From contig JAESIW010000138.1 of NCBI GenBank assembly GCA_016802295.1, positions 3,438,152-3,502,151 on the forward strand: a stretch of 64,000 nucleotides of DNA, in the 5' to 3' direction. The DNA is from Brachionus rotundiformis (lineage: Eukaryota; Rotifera; Eurotatoria; Ploima; Brachionidae). This document shows, in pieces, positions 48,605 through 62,100 of this stretch. Made by a program: the position numbers and the translations under genes. Every line of letters starts with the position of its first letter. Positions within the stretch are counted from its first letter, which is position 1. Below the pieces are notes generated by a model that saw only the letters and a list, made by a program, of their open reading frames with translations, was not told the DNA's origin and made no database searches.

Positions 48605-49498
48605 TCTAGCCTAAAGTGATAATTTGCCAGATCCGATTTCATCTCAATTAAAAATTTGAAAATTCCACAATGCTGTGCCACGACCACTAGTGATCCTAAA
48701 GAGTGCCAAGTGAACACTTGTGCTAGTTGAGTACTAGGCAGGGCGGCCAGCAGCTAGACTTTGAAAATAGTTGGTACCTTGCCGAAAGGAAAAAGCTGTA
48801 TACAAATAAAACAAATGTTTAATCTGAACAATGTAACAAGATATAAAGAGTAGAAAAACGAGAGAGAAAAAGTATTAAGTATTTTTGCATATTTGGTAAT
48901 GACATTTACAAATAATGAAAAAAATAAAGGATTTAAAAATTTGCTAAAATATTTTCATTTTAATTGAAAAAAAGCGAGTTGAAATCCTTGTTACAATATT
49001 TGCCATTAATTCAAGGCTAGAGTTTTAATTTGAGGAAAAATGTTAAAATTATCTATTAAGATCTAGCTTGCAAACACACACACACACTCACATAAGACAA
49101 CTTAGCTCTTTTTTGACAAAAGATAATGAACTTGAATTTTGAATCTTATTTACCTTCTCGTTGGATTTTAAAATTAAACAAAAAAAAGAAGAAATAGAAT
49201 AAATATGAGAAAAAAAACAATCAAACACGTTTGGCAAAATTTTGGAAAAAAAATTTTAAAACTACGCAAAAAAAAAAGAAGAAAAGAAACAAGCTAAAAT
49301 AACTAGTTTAATTAAATCAAAAAAAAAGTTGGTCCTAGTCTTTGTTTGTATTTGAAACATTAATTCAAGTCAAGTCACGTAATCTGAGCGCTCAGAGGAA
49401 AATCGGACAAGTAGAAAAAGAGCCGTGTTTTGAAACCGGGTCAATCGGACTTGTTTGCTCGGATCAATATCAATTGATCTATTCTCTCTATCTTTATC

Positions 49499-49520
49499 TT
49501 TCTCTCTCTCTCTCTCTCTT
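49499..49520 (+). repeat. CT microsatellite
   Basis: Pure tctctctctctctctctctc run in the NR4A upstream interval. Confidence 0.85.
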
Positions 49521-52500
49521 AGCATATATCTATTCTTTCTGCTCTTGTATTGATATTTGTTGATAATAAATTCTTAACTTAAGGAGCTTAATATTTGAAT
49601 AGAAATTGCCTATCACCCTGAGGCAATGACACAGTTTTGGCGTAAAATTGTTTATATAATTTTGTTTATGTTTGTTTGATCGATCAATCAGTCATGAAAA
49701 AAAGCTTGTTTCGAATTAAATCCAACTTCCCTTTCAGTTATACTTGTTGTTGTAAACAAACTTTCATTTCGATGATATTTGAAATGGCAAAGAATAGATA
49801 ACAGGTGAAAATGGAAATGTTTTGCATAAATAAAGACTCGCATGGCTTAGAATATTGTTTGCGGACTCGGCACACATATGAACAAAGAGAAACGCAAATA
49901 TCACTGCCTATTGTGGAACGGTATTGCCAGGAATGTTAATTGCACGATGATACAGTTATTTTAATTACTAGGCTTTGGTGGTGAAAATATGGCTCTAATT
50001 TTTTTCTATTAAGCATAGAAAAGATTTTCAGATTTTGATTATACAAATAAAAATAAACAATATTCTTACTGACTCTTTACTTTGTATGTGTATCTGTGTG
50101 TATGTGTATCTCTTATTAGTGAGATCAGTATCATGCTATAACAATCTCTCTAATGAGCACAAACAAGAGAATAAAGAGAGCAAATTCCATGCGGGTTACT
50201 CACAACCATTCGACCAATCACTCCTGATTGATTATTTTTTTATCATTAGAGAGTACGATCAAACACTGTACAATACACACTAATAAACATATTGCTCATT
50301 AGGTAACTGGTCTTGTTATCGCTAAGGTAAATAAATAATGAAATATGATATGTTCTAGAATAACAAGACAAGTTTGATACTGGAATTTTGATTCTGATTG
50401 ACATTTAATTAAATTTTTTATTTTCATTTTTTTCTCTAAATTAAAACAACATTTAAAATCAACATTTAAATTTTTTTTTATTTTGCTTTAGTTGGAAATT
50501 CGCTTCGTCGACTTGGCTCGACATTTGAATATTTTCTGTAACAAATAGGATGAATGGTAAATTAACCAAGAAAATAGATAATTTGGAGGTAGAGAGTGAG
50601 AGAGAAAAAGAAAGAAAAAAATTGATTTTTCAATTTAAATTAAATGCAAAAATCAATACCATGCTTGAAACAAAGCCGTCCTTTATCATTAGTAAAAAAA
50701 CGCTAAATTTTGTACTATGACGGCAAAATTTTAGCTTATCCATTAATTATTGTCTTATTTAATTTTCCAATTCATTAGGTCTATACTCTTTTTTATGATC
50801 GCCCTTAAACAAAAAAAAAAAAGCATACACACAAATTCCGTAATTTAAATTCATGTTATCTTCATAAGAGGCAAATTAGGCGCATGATTTATACGCGTAT
50901 CAATCAAACAGGCTCGATGAAAGCTCTTTGATCTTTGCCTATAAAAATTAAAATTGAGTTACGTGTTCAAGTGTTCATACCTTCAGAACTCTAATTGCTA
51001 TTCGAACAACATTTAACAAAAAGGTTAAAAATCTTCTATTTTATTGATACAATTACCAAAGTGTGTAAAAATTTTATTACTTTGGCAAAATAAAAACTAA
51101 ACTATAAAACTTGAATATTTCTAATTGACCAACTAGTTCAAAATCTCATTACGAGAAAATTGTTTTTGATTAAACATAGACGAGTTTTTGAACAAAGTCT
51201 CAATTTGATTATCTTTTCCTCATTTATCGACTACACAAATGACCATGTAAGAAAGCCCTAGACATGTTTGACAAATATATTAGCCGATATATTTGTAAAT
51301 AATCAAAATTTTCAACTCTTTTCTTACTTAGTCTCGTAATTACAATTATTCTATCTATAGTACAAACAATTTCAATAACAATTAAGCACAGGAATACAAT
51401 TTTGAAACATGAATACCGTGTGACTAATAAGATAAGATAGTTGTTTGAGCATGCAAAAATAATAATTTCAACATTGTTCTTAATTGTAATTTGGATTTCT
51501 AGGTAAGTAGAACAGCTAGGCCGAAATGGATTAGGACTCTTTGATTTCTCTTTCTTTTTTGTTTAAACAAGCAAAATTGGCTATGTTGTTCAATCAAATA
51601 GTATGATAAGATTTGGTGTTTTTTTTGTGTCTAGAAGTGGATTTTTGAGCAATTCTGGCATTTGTCCGAGTGCACATGGACTAACATTTTGAAAAGAATA
51701 GACAACAAATAAATAGGATGCTTTAGACTGAACAAAAATTTGCCCATTCTGGGTCAGACCATATCGAATAGTAAAATCTTTCCGCTTTTAGCGCTTGCAA
51801 ATTGTTCGGGTCCGGAGATAGTTAATTTTGATTTTTTTCTTGATATCGGTATACTCAAGTATCTCATTGTCTTAATTAAAAAACTCTTTAAACTTGAGAT
51901 CAAATCAGTTGAAATTCGATTATGCTAAGATCATTTTGAATGATATGCAATTAATTTGTTTATTATCTTTAATAAAGAGATCAATGTTGTTTTTTTTTAA
52001 AGATATTAATTTGGTTATATTTTATTATTTATTAAAGACATTTTTTTTCATTATTTTATTTTTGATAAAAATTAGCTCTAGTGGATTTATATGCTTAAAT
52101 TCTGAAAAATAATAATTTTGATTGGTTTTTTGTTCTGAAGTAAATTCTTTATTTATTTCAAAGATTTTTTTACATAAATTCATCTAAAATAATTATCAGC
52201 AATATTCGTTTTGTTTTGCCTTAAACGCCTAAAATAAAACAAAAGATAATTCCTTTTGTTTTTTGCTAAAGAAAATAAAATCAAGAATTTACTGTTATTA
52301 ATTAATAAATTGTGAAGAAAAAAATTATTTTCTTCCAAAACTTATAAACAAAGTTATCTATTTATTACATCAAGAATATTTCTAAGGCTTTAAAAGAAAT
52401 ATCAGAATTTTGAAATTCTTATTTAAAAAAAAATTATGAAAACATTCGAACAAATTAATTAATTAAAATTTTGGAATTTAAAAACAATGACATTTACTTC

Positions 52501-55500
52501 TCAAGAAATTTAATTTTAAAAATCAACCTTTAAATCTCAAATTAAGAAAAAATTCTCTCACGAGACTTAAATTAAGTACTAACTATCGAATTTAAAGGTA
52601 AATGTCATCTGCCTAAATTATTCGTTCAGAATTAATCAATTTATTTTTATTCATTTTAAAAGCAATTTGACCAAAGAAATTTCTCTTGGCAGTTTAAAAA
52701 AACGAATCTATTTAAAAAAAATTGACAAATACTTCTTAAACAAGAAAATTACTTGGATACTAATTTGATTAAAGGAATAAGATAAAATTTTTCAAAAGCT
52801 AATATCATGTATTTTAATTATTTTGAAAAATCCTTTAAAAACTTTTTTTTATTTCAATTAAATTTGCCAATTATTCAAAGAGGATGATGTAATATAAATA
52901 AAAAGTAAACAAGAAGCTTATGCTTATTCATGATTTTGATTTTTTCCTATTTTAAAATTACATCATTCATTCTTGATAACTTAGGTTTAAAATTCAAAAG
53001 AAAAAAAAATAAAATAAGCTAATTAGCTAATTATTTCTGTCTTTTTTATTTAAAAGAATATTTAATTGTAATTCGAATATATTGAAATGATTCTTCTTTT
53101 TGCTTGCGAATAAGCTTAGTTTTTGTAAATTGATTTAAAATATTTAGTTTATGATTATTTGACTATAAAACTAAGCTTTATTTATATATAACCGTAATTA
53201 ATTTGGTATGGGTATTAAAAAAATTTACGACTTTTATAAAAATTTGCTACGAATAAAAATATTTTAAAGGGAAAGCTAAACAAGTTTTTTTTTTAAATAT
53301 TTAATTTAAGGGGTTAGTTTAATTAAAAGATTCAAATATTAGAATAAAATATAATAGTTGACTTAAGAAATTTTTCGATAATTTAATTATATCTAAAAAA
53401 ATCAGATAAGCATCCAATTTAATTAGCAAAATAATTAAATCTTTTAATTAATTCATTGGCTTCAAAAGCATATTGAGAGGAATATATAAGAAAAATAATT
53501 GATAGTCCAGTTAAAGCGTTCAGATTATAATTCTTTGCACTAGAATCTTTAGATGAACTTTTTCTTTTTCTAATATTCTTTAGATGAAAATTCTAATTTT
53601 AATTTTCCACTTAAAATAAAGAACTATTAAAATTAAAAACATTAATTTTTTTTTGCGCGGATCGACTGTATCAACAATTTAAGCAACATAGTTCAGTTGA
53701 TATCAAGCAAAGATTGTAAATATCCAGCTTCCACTTTTTCAAATTAAATTTTGATTAATAATTGATTGTGTATTTACAACTTTGAATATGTTCATTTAAA
53801 GCTTGCAAATAATTTCAAATCGTACTACTGTACATTTTGATTCAGACAACAATTTAAAAATTTAATTTGATTAATTCAAGCTTTGAGATAAATTTTAAAA
53901 ATATCATTTGATTTTATAAAACCCAAAGTTGAATCTATAATATAACTTTGTACTCTTTACAGAAGAAAATCACATTACAGTCATTATTTAAGAAAAGATA
54001 ATAAGAAAGTTAGCAGAAGCATGCCAAGAAAACATTTCGCAATGAAAAAATCTAAAAAATATCAAAAGTATTAGATTGGAATTGAACTATGATTCAGTAC
54101 ATCACATACTGAAAAAAAATTTTTTATAAAGGTTTCTAATATTAAATAAAAAAAAACATAAAAAACAAGTTAAAAACAGTCTGAAAGATGTTAATTATAT
54201 CTTTAATTATTACTATTAAAAATAAATTTGGTTTAGAAAAATTTTTTAAATTTAACATTTAAAAGTTTTATACTTACAATATACTAAAATAATTTGATAA
54301 AATACTTAGTGAAAAATTATTTATTATATTATAGTTCTAGTATTTAATTTAGTATTTGCCTTAATTTATCAAATTATAATAACGAGAATTTACTGAATTT
54401 TAGTTGATGCTTTTAACGGTAGAGAATTTTTAATATATTTTTAAGAGATAAAAAATATGTTAAAAAAGTATCTTTAAAATTTTCAAAAAAATATATTAAA
54501 AATGCTAAGACCGGAAACATTCGCTCCATTCCTTTAGATAATATCAAAATTTAAAAAACGTAATTAATTTGTTTTTTTATTAGTAAAAATTAAAAACTTG
54601 GATAATTATTTAAAAACTTTTTTCATTTATTTATTCATTACTAGAATCATATTTATTATTTAAAATCAATAAATCTTCTCTTTCTAATTTATCCTTATCA
54701 CAGTCCAGAATTAATTTAAAGAGGAGATTTCTTCTCTTTTTATCTAACTGTCCGGGTTTATGCTTTTCAACGCTCATTTACCACAACACACTAAAAAATG
54801 TATCTTTGAAAATTTTTGAGTTGGGAATATTTTTCTCCAGAGAATCTAAAAGACAAACACCTTTTATTTTGATAAAACTATGAAAGTTATCAAAATATAA
54901 ATTTGATTTTCAGATTCCTTAAAGAAATTTGTTCGAGAAAACTTTTTACCAGGAAAAAAAAAGTATCCATATCACCTTTATAGAACTAAAAAGGAAGATT
55001 CCCAGCTAAAATGTGCCAAAACTTTGATTGATTATAGAGCATCAGAAATTTAATCATATCGAACTAAATTTCATAAAAATTCTAAATCAGCACACTCAAA
55101 TTTATGAAAATATTTGAAAAAAAATTGTCTGAGGCATATTTCATATCATCAACAAGTATTATCCATATCCTTATAACCGAAAAATTGTTAAGAAATATAT
55201 TTGAATTTTCTCTTATTTAACAAAAATTAATTGTTAAGTTTAGTGCTTAAAATATTATATATATTTTTACAATTTTGTTTTTCAGAATGAAATTGTCGAT
55301 TCGCATAATTAAATATAAAATATTTCTTTTAACTATAATAATTTTTAAATAAAATCAAATATTTATGAATCAAATTAGAAAATGACATTTTTTTAATATA
55401 TTCCTTATTTTTTCAAAATAAGCATTAAATTAAAAACTAGGAAAAAAATTTTTAATTTATCTTTTAATCTCTAATTAAAAATTCTAAAATTTACTAAATT

Positions 55501-56126
55501 TATCTAAAGAATAGTTAATAAAATTTTTTTAAACAATCATATGATACTTATTTGTTTCAACATTCTGTGACAAAATTATCTGCAATTTTTTTTCATAATT
55601 TTTTTTTCCTTTAAATATTAAATTATTGTGAGCATTTATTCAGTTGCATTTCTTTTTATGCTTTTTTTTTTGCATTTTTTTATTTGTGTTACTGATTTTC
55701 GTTGCATGCTGCTACTGTGATAATATCAAAACACTAATATATGGAAAACAAAATAATTAATTATTATTATTTTATTAATATTTTTTTAATTTATTTAAAA
55801 ATAATTTTCAAATCTTGAATAAAAAAAGACGTGATAGAGAAAATGTTCCAAAAACAACGTATATAACACACATATTAGCTTTATCCAATTGAACACCCAC
55901 AGTAATTTGAGCCCGATAATATTAAAAATTATAAATTTTTTTTTAACAAAATTTCAAAAATGAACATTATAAAGCTCTTAAGAATCAACTATGTTAAATT
56001 ATACACAAATTTCAAAATCACCATTCATCATCTTGCTCTCTTAAAATTTATTTAACTTCATTTTTCGTTTTAAATTTTATAATTTCCTCTGACTTAATTA
56101 GAATTTTTTTTAAAAAAGTTTAAATA

Positions 56127-59100
56127 ATGTCCAATGTAAACACGAATCAATCGCTTGATTCTTCCCAAAATGAGCAAGACTTAACTAAAACAAAAGAGGA
56201 AAATGAAAAAGGACATTTTCCACACGATGAATTACAAAAACTGGACGAAATGTTGGCCAGACCTAGATGGATTGTTCCTGTTATGCCGAAAAGCGAACTT
56301 GAGAATTTACTCGACGCTGCTATTAACCTATGCCGCTTAGGTTTAGACACTCAAAGCGAACCCTGCCAAAGATTTTTCCGCGATGGTCTAACCATCTCAT
56401 TTGTTCGAGTTTTTACCGACGACGCTGTCACCACATGGAAATATGATATCTATGTAACTTTTTTAAATTAAAACATTTTATCTCATTTAAATAACCACAA
56501 TTACCATTCTCTCAGAAACACATTTACAACAATACTTTAAAAGCAATTGAATTGTGCTCATTAAAATTGTTAGATGATTGGTTTCCTCTGTTAGACTTGT
56601 TAGCCTTAATTTTTAATCCACAGTGCAAGTAATACCTTGGATATTTGCCAAATACCAAGAATTAACATTTATTTCACAGATACAATAAAATAAATTCAAT
56701 TCGATCTGCTGAATTGAATGTAAAAGTTAAATATACTCGCAATATTCTTCCACAAACGGAAGATTCCATATCGAATCAAAAGAAATGTTTAAAAAAGTCC
56801 AAACGAGTTATAAAATTTTCAAGCCGAAATGAACTAATTAAACACGACCAAGATGATTTTGTTGACCAAGCTAATGAAAAAGAGCTATGCTCGCAAAAAA
56901 TTTCCAATTCAGAACAGGAAAAAATGATTCAATCGATGATAAAGGACGATTTTGGCAATGTAGGTTGAAAAAGAATAGTTTTTTCGTAAATTTTATTTGG
57001 TTAAAGTATTAGTTTTCCAAAAAATGAATTTAATTAGCTTAATTTTGGACTAGTACATCAAAATTGGGGATTTGTATTTAAAAATCTTCTCAAAATCTGC
57101 TAGTACTATTTAAAATTCAAAAGTATGAGAACAAAAATGTGAAAAATCAATTAATAGAATTAAGATTTTTGCTAAAAATTGATTCAAGCCGAATAAAATT
57201 CATTAAAATTGTTGAGTTTTGAAGTTGGAAAATTAAAACTTTTAATCTTCCTCTCAATAATTTTTATCATCTTAGTTAAAAATTTAAAAAGAATAAATTT
57301 AAAAAAAAACAATAAATTTTCTTATTATTTATTTATTATTATTTTTTTTAATTAAAATTTATACAATTATAGGACTCTGAATCAAAATTAGAAGAAAAAT
57401 CAGACGAAGAGGATGCTGAGAACGATGATGCTGATGTAGAAGATGAGGACCAAGTTGAGGAAGAAGAAGAAATAGATTTGAAGGAGCTCGAAAAAGACCT
57501 AGAAAATGACATTTCCCATAGTCCAGAAAACCAAGAATTAGATGAAATAATTGATCAAATAAAGGCTAAAAATGATAACTCAAGTGTTTATTCTCCATAT
57601 GACAGCGATTTAGATGATAAAAACAATCTTGACATTGACAGCCCAAATTCGATGGGAATTCGAACGAATAAAAATAATCTAGCCGATTTGGTTGACGACA
57701 ATGAAGACTTTCAATTAACTAAACAGAAAGAAATTAATGATTATATAATAAATACGAATCCTGCATGTCAGCAAGACCTCGAATTAGATCAAAACAGCCA
57801 AATAAAAGAAGCCAAGTGTAATAAAGATGTCAAAAAATGCTCTCAGGGAGAAAAGAATGACACATTCACCACAACCACTACCTATGCAAAATCATATATC
57901 AAATCGCCTTATGTAAAATAAAAATAAAAATTTAATCTTTGTTATATTAATTTTTTAGGGTTGGTTGGTCGACTTTTTAAATCATTTTGGCGAATTGAAT
58001 GGATTTGATTTGCTTTTGGAAAGGTTTACCAGTAGCACCAAATTGAGTATTCAGGTTATAGCAGCATTGCTTAAGTAAGATACATAAAAAATTAATAAAA
58101 ATCGCTCACTATTCAAATATTATTTTATTAAGACCTTTTGGTTTGTGTTATGAATTTTTAACTCCGTATACAATTAAGAAATACTTTTTGCCAATAATTG
58201 ACATAGTGCCAAAATTTTTTGAAAAATTAAGCGATGAAGACATAGCCAAAGAATGCAAATCGGAAAATAAAAATGACTCAATTTCATCAGTAATAAAATG
58301 GTTAAAGCTTTTGGCTACCAGAGTCAAGGATCAGCAAGATTTATGCCGAAAATTGGAAATGTTGCGACTCAAAACCATTCTAAGAATTTTGAAATTTGCT
58401 TCATTTAATGGAAAAATGAACGCATTAAATGAAGTTAATAAAGTAATATCGAACATTACACACAACACTCAAGTAGGAACTTCTTCGTCAGTGTCTAGTT
58501 CATCTGGATCAGGTCGTTTGGAAGGGTATGAAGAAGAGTGGTTGACTTCAGAAAAAATGGCTAAATGGATCCAAGAAAACGACGTGCTGGACATTGTGTT
58601 GCGTGATTGCATGCATCAGCCTCAATATGTGGAAAAATTGGAAAAAATTTTACGCTTTTTAATCAAGGAGAAAGCGCTTAGTTTGAAAGACTTGGACAAA
58701 ATATGGGAATCACAACTTGGCAAACATGATGCCATTGAAAAAAATGTGCACGATTTGTTGAGTAAATTGGCTTGGGATTTTTCCCCAGAACAATTGGATC
58801 ATTTATTTAGTTGCTTTCAGAAAAGCTGGACAAATGCGACTAGAAAACAGCGCGAAAAATTACTCGACCTGATCAGATCGTTGTCCGAGGATGATAAAGA
58901 AGGAGTCATGGCTAACAAAGTTTTGGACTTGTTATGGAATTTGTCTCACAGTGAGGATGCACCGACCGAAATTATTGACCAAGCTGTATCAGCACATGTA
59001 AAAATTCTAGACTATAGCTGTTCATCAGACAAAGAAGCGCAAAAATTGAAATATTTGGAAAAATGTATCCAACAATTAAAAGAGAACAAGTGGGTGATCG

Positions 59101-62100
59101 TCAGTCTTAGGCAAATTAGAGAAATTTTGCAACAATATTCAGAACTTATTACTGGAACTTATCCACCTAATAAATTTGTCAGCTATAGTTCGAATAATAG
59201 TGGTATGCTTGGCAACAGTCAATTGCACAACAATACATGCTTTACAAGACCTGAAATAATTGCCAAATTACAAAAAGAATGTTTACTAGATGACATGATT
59301 ACTAGCAATTTAGCCGAGTATTACGAGTCATTTAGAAAATTTGTCAATGAGGGTAATAATTATAGTTTAAAAATTTTAAAATATAAATAAAAATACTTTT
59401 ATTTTAGAAAAATCTTACGAAACTGTTAATCCGGACTTAATTTTGACCGATGGTCGATTTAATCATACCACCCAGATTCAAGAGCGACTTAATTTTTTGA
59501 AGTATTTTCTAAAATAAATTAAACATTTCTATTAAACCAATTTTAAATATACAGATACTTGCTCAAAGAAGGACAACTTTTACTATGCTCCACACAGGCC
59601 GAAATAATTTGGAAATGTTTAGCTCAAAATAGTGTATTTGAATCTGATAGAGAGATATGTTTCAAATGGTTTTCAAAATTAATGACTGATGATCCAGTCA
59701 TGGAATCTGAAATGAATAAAAAATTTTTTGTCAACTACATAACTAGATTAGATCCTAAGCTATTAACTGATAGTGGTATCAAATGTTTTGAGAGATTTTT
59801 TCGCTATGTAAATTTAAAAAACAATCTTTTTGTACAAAAAAGAAATTATGTCTTCACAGAAAATCTCGATCTTATAGGTCTTGACTATCTCTGGAAAGTA
59901 AATATGCGCATTGGTTTTAAAGCTAAAATGATTGTTATTTTTTAGATTGTCACCTTTGCCAATGAAGATATTGTTGAAAAAGCAATATTCCTTCTAAAGG
60001 ATATTTATATTCATTTAGGACCCAAGCTTAAGAACGAGCAATCTTTGATTCATGCTGATCTGATTTCTAGTTGTATGAACAGATTGAGAGTATCTTACGA
60101 TACTCTTTCGATTTTGAAAAGACAAAGCAATGAAGCTGATTCAGAATTGGCAAAAGCCGATGAAATACGTTCTGGTCAAGAAATAACACAAATATTAAGA
60201 GTAATGATCGTTTTAAGGGAATATTTAAGCGAGTTTGATTCCAGCTTTGCTCATGAGCGTTTATATCCACCACTTTCCAGGTAATTTATTAAATTTTCAT
60301 TTTATTCAATTTAATTAAGTTAGAAAACAAAAAAAAAGTTTATTATTATTGAATTTTTTATGATTTAAGAGTTTTTCCAAATAAATAAATTATTTAAAAT
60401 TTTAAATAGTTAATCACAAGATTAGTTTAAAAAATTCCTAATTATTTCAAATAAACAAAAGTGGGAAAAGTATGTTTAAATACTTCCATTTTATATTAAA
60501 TTTGTTAAAATATAAAATAATCAATTTAAATAATTCTAATAAGATAATTGGTAATTTTTGATTTTTTAGTAATCAGCATTTCTCAATAGTGTTTCATTTA
60601 TACCATACATATTTTATACTTATAAAGCGCTTTTAGAATTTATTAGAATTAAGATGATTTATATTTAGAATATATGCACTATTTTATTAAGCATTAATAA
60701 AATTTCTAAACACAGTTAGGCAAAAGTTTTTTGCGTAATTATTTAATTTTTTATTAAATAATCCTTGTTGAATAGAAATTTCAGTTTTCAATTAGTCTAT
60801 TGAACTTCATTTTTGAAAAAGATTATTTAATTCAGAAAATGGAACTATTTATAAAAATATGACTCATTTTTATTTTTTCTTTGAATTAGATTTTAAATAA
60901 AAATAAAAATAATTCCTAATAATCAATTTTTTCCATCTAAAATATTTAAAAATTTTTTTATAAAAAATTTAAGAGCTTCTAAAGGAAAATCAGTACTCAT
61001 ATTAGTTCGTTTACAGATTCAAAATCGTCAAGCCGATGATTTTGAATTGATATCACATGCAAATGAGACAATCGGCTCATTACGTCGCCAGATCTATTTC
61101 CGTCATAGAATAGACCCAAAAATGAACAAAATCGACCTGATTATAAACAATGAATGCGTTGAATGTGTTGATGATAACAAAATCCTATCTGAATATAACA
61201 TAAAGGAAAAGATGTTTATCATAGCTCGAGTGATCCAGACTAGCTCAACTCTTGGCACACCTGGAACGCCTCAAAATAACACCAATCAAAATTCAAGCAT
61301 AGCCGTGCGCTTTAACTCAAGCGCTGATTCAAGCTCAGATGACGGGACTAGCAGCAGTGATGATTCCCACAACATGGTCAGCTCTCCAAATTTGGAAAAT
61401 GAGTTAACTTTACCATCAGTAATCCTCTCATTAAACGAAAGCTATATTCAGTTTTTAATTGATTTAGCCGATTTTGGTTGTCGCATAAACGAAACTCAAA
61501 TAAAAGAATGCACTAGAGGCATTCTGGATCTATTGCCAATAGCCAAACATACTGCCGAAAAAATAAAAAATGTTTGTAAAGAGGCAAATAATGATAAAAA
61601 AGAGGCTGAATCTGCTATTTTAGAAAATTTCTATCTTAATTGTAGCCAAACTCAATGCTGGTATAATCTAAAGGTAACCCATGCTTTATTAATACCAGCC
61701 TTGTCTCAATACAATTTAGACGAAACAAACCAATTTGTTGAGGGTTTTGTCCTAGCTGATGGAATAAATTGTTTTAAAAATTTGATTCTAAGCCAAAAGC
61801 TTTTTAATTTGTTGAGTGACGACAATACCAAGAAGGCAGCTTTGTTGTATGCATTGAAAATTTATAAGCTATGCATGACTTCTGTGTGCTACGCAATATT
61901 TTCCCATGTCCTGAATGCCATTCAAACCAAACAGTTGTCACAGATGACAGACGCTCAGCATAGCCATGCCATTTTGCTTCAGAACTCAGTCACAAGTATT
62001 CCATCAAGCACAAATGAAATTACCATACGACAATTAGCACAAAAAATTGGTAACCAGTTTTCGTCTATGCTTTGCACAAGACTCCCTAGTTTGGAGCACA

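Larger units (their letters stand above)
46526..56126. other. 9.6-kb gene-free interval upstream of NR4A and USP9X
   Basis: No convincing gene on either strand. From about 47500 to 51700 the sequence is less AT-rich and carries simple repeats: CA at 47652-47675 and 49073-49090, GA at 48372-48393 and 50590-50617, CT at 49499-49520. A CRE-like TGACGTAA lies at 48597-48604. This block probably contains the NR4A promoter, 5' UTR exons or enhancers. From 52000 to 56100 it is AT-rich, with a small palindrome at about 54426-54502. Open frames of 60-80 codons here have no protein-like features. Confidence 0.5.

Noticed and set aside
49342..49563. 73-codon frame over the CT microsatellite
   Set aside because: Half the peptide is Ser-Leu repeats from the microsatellite; no start context or partner exons.
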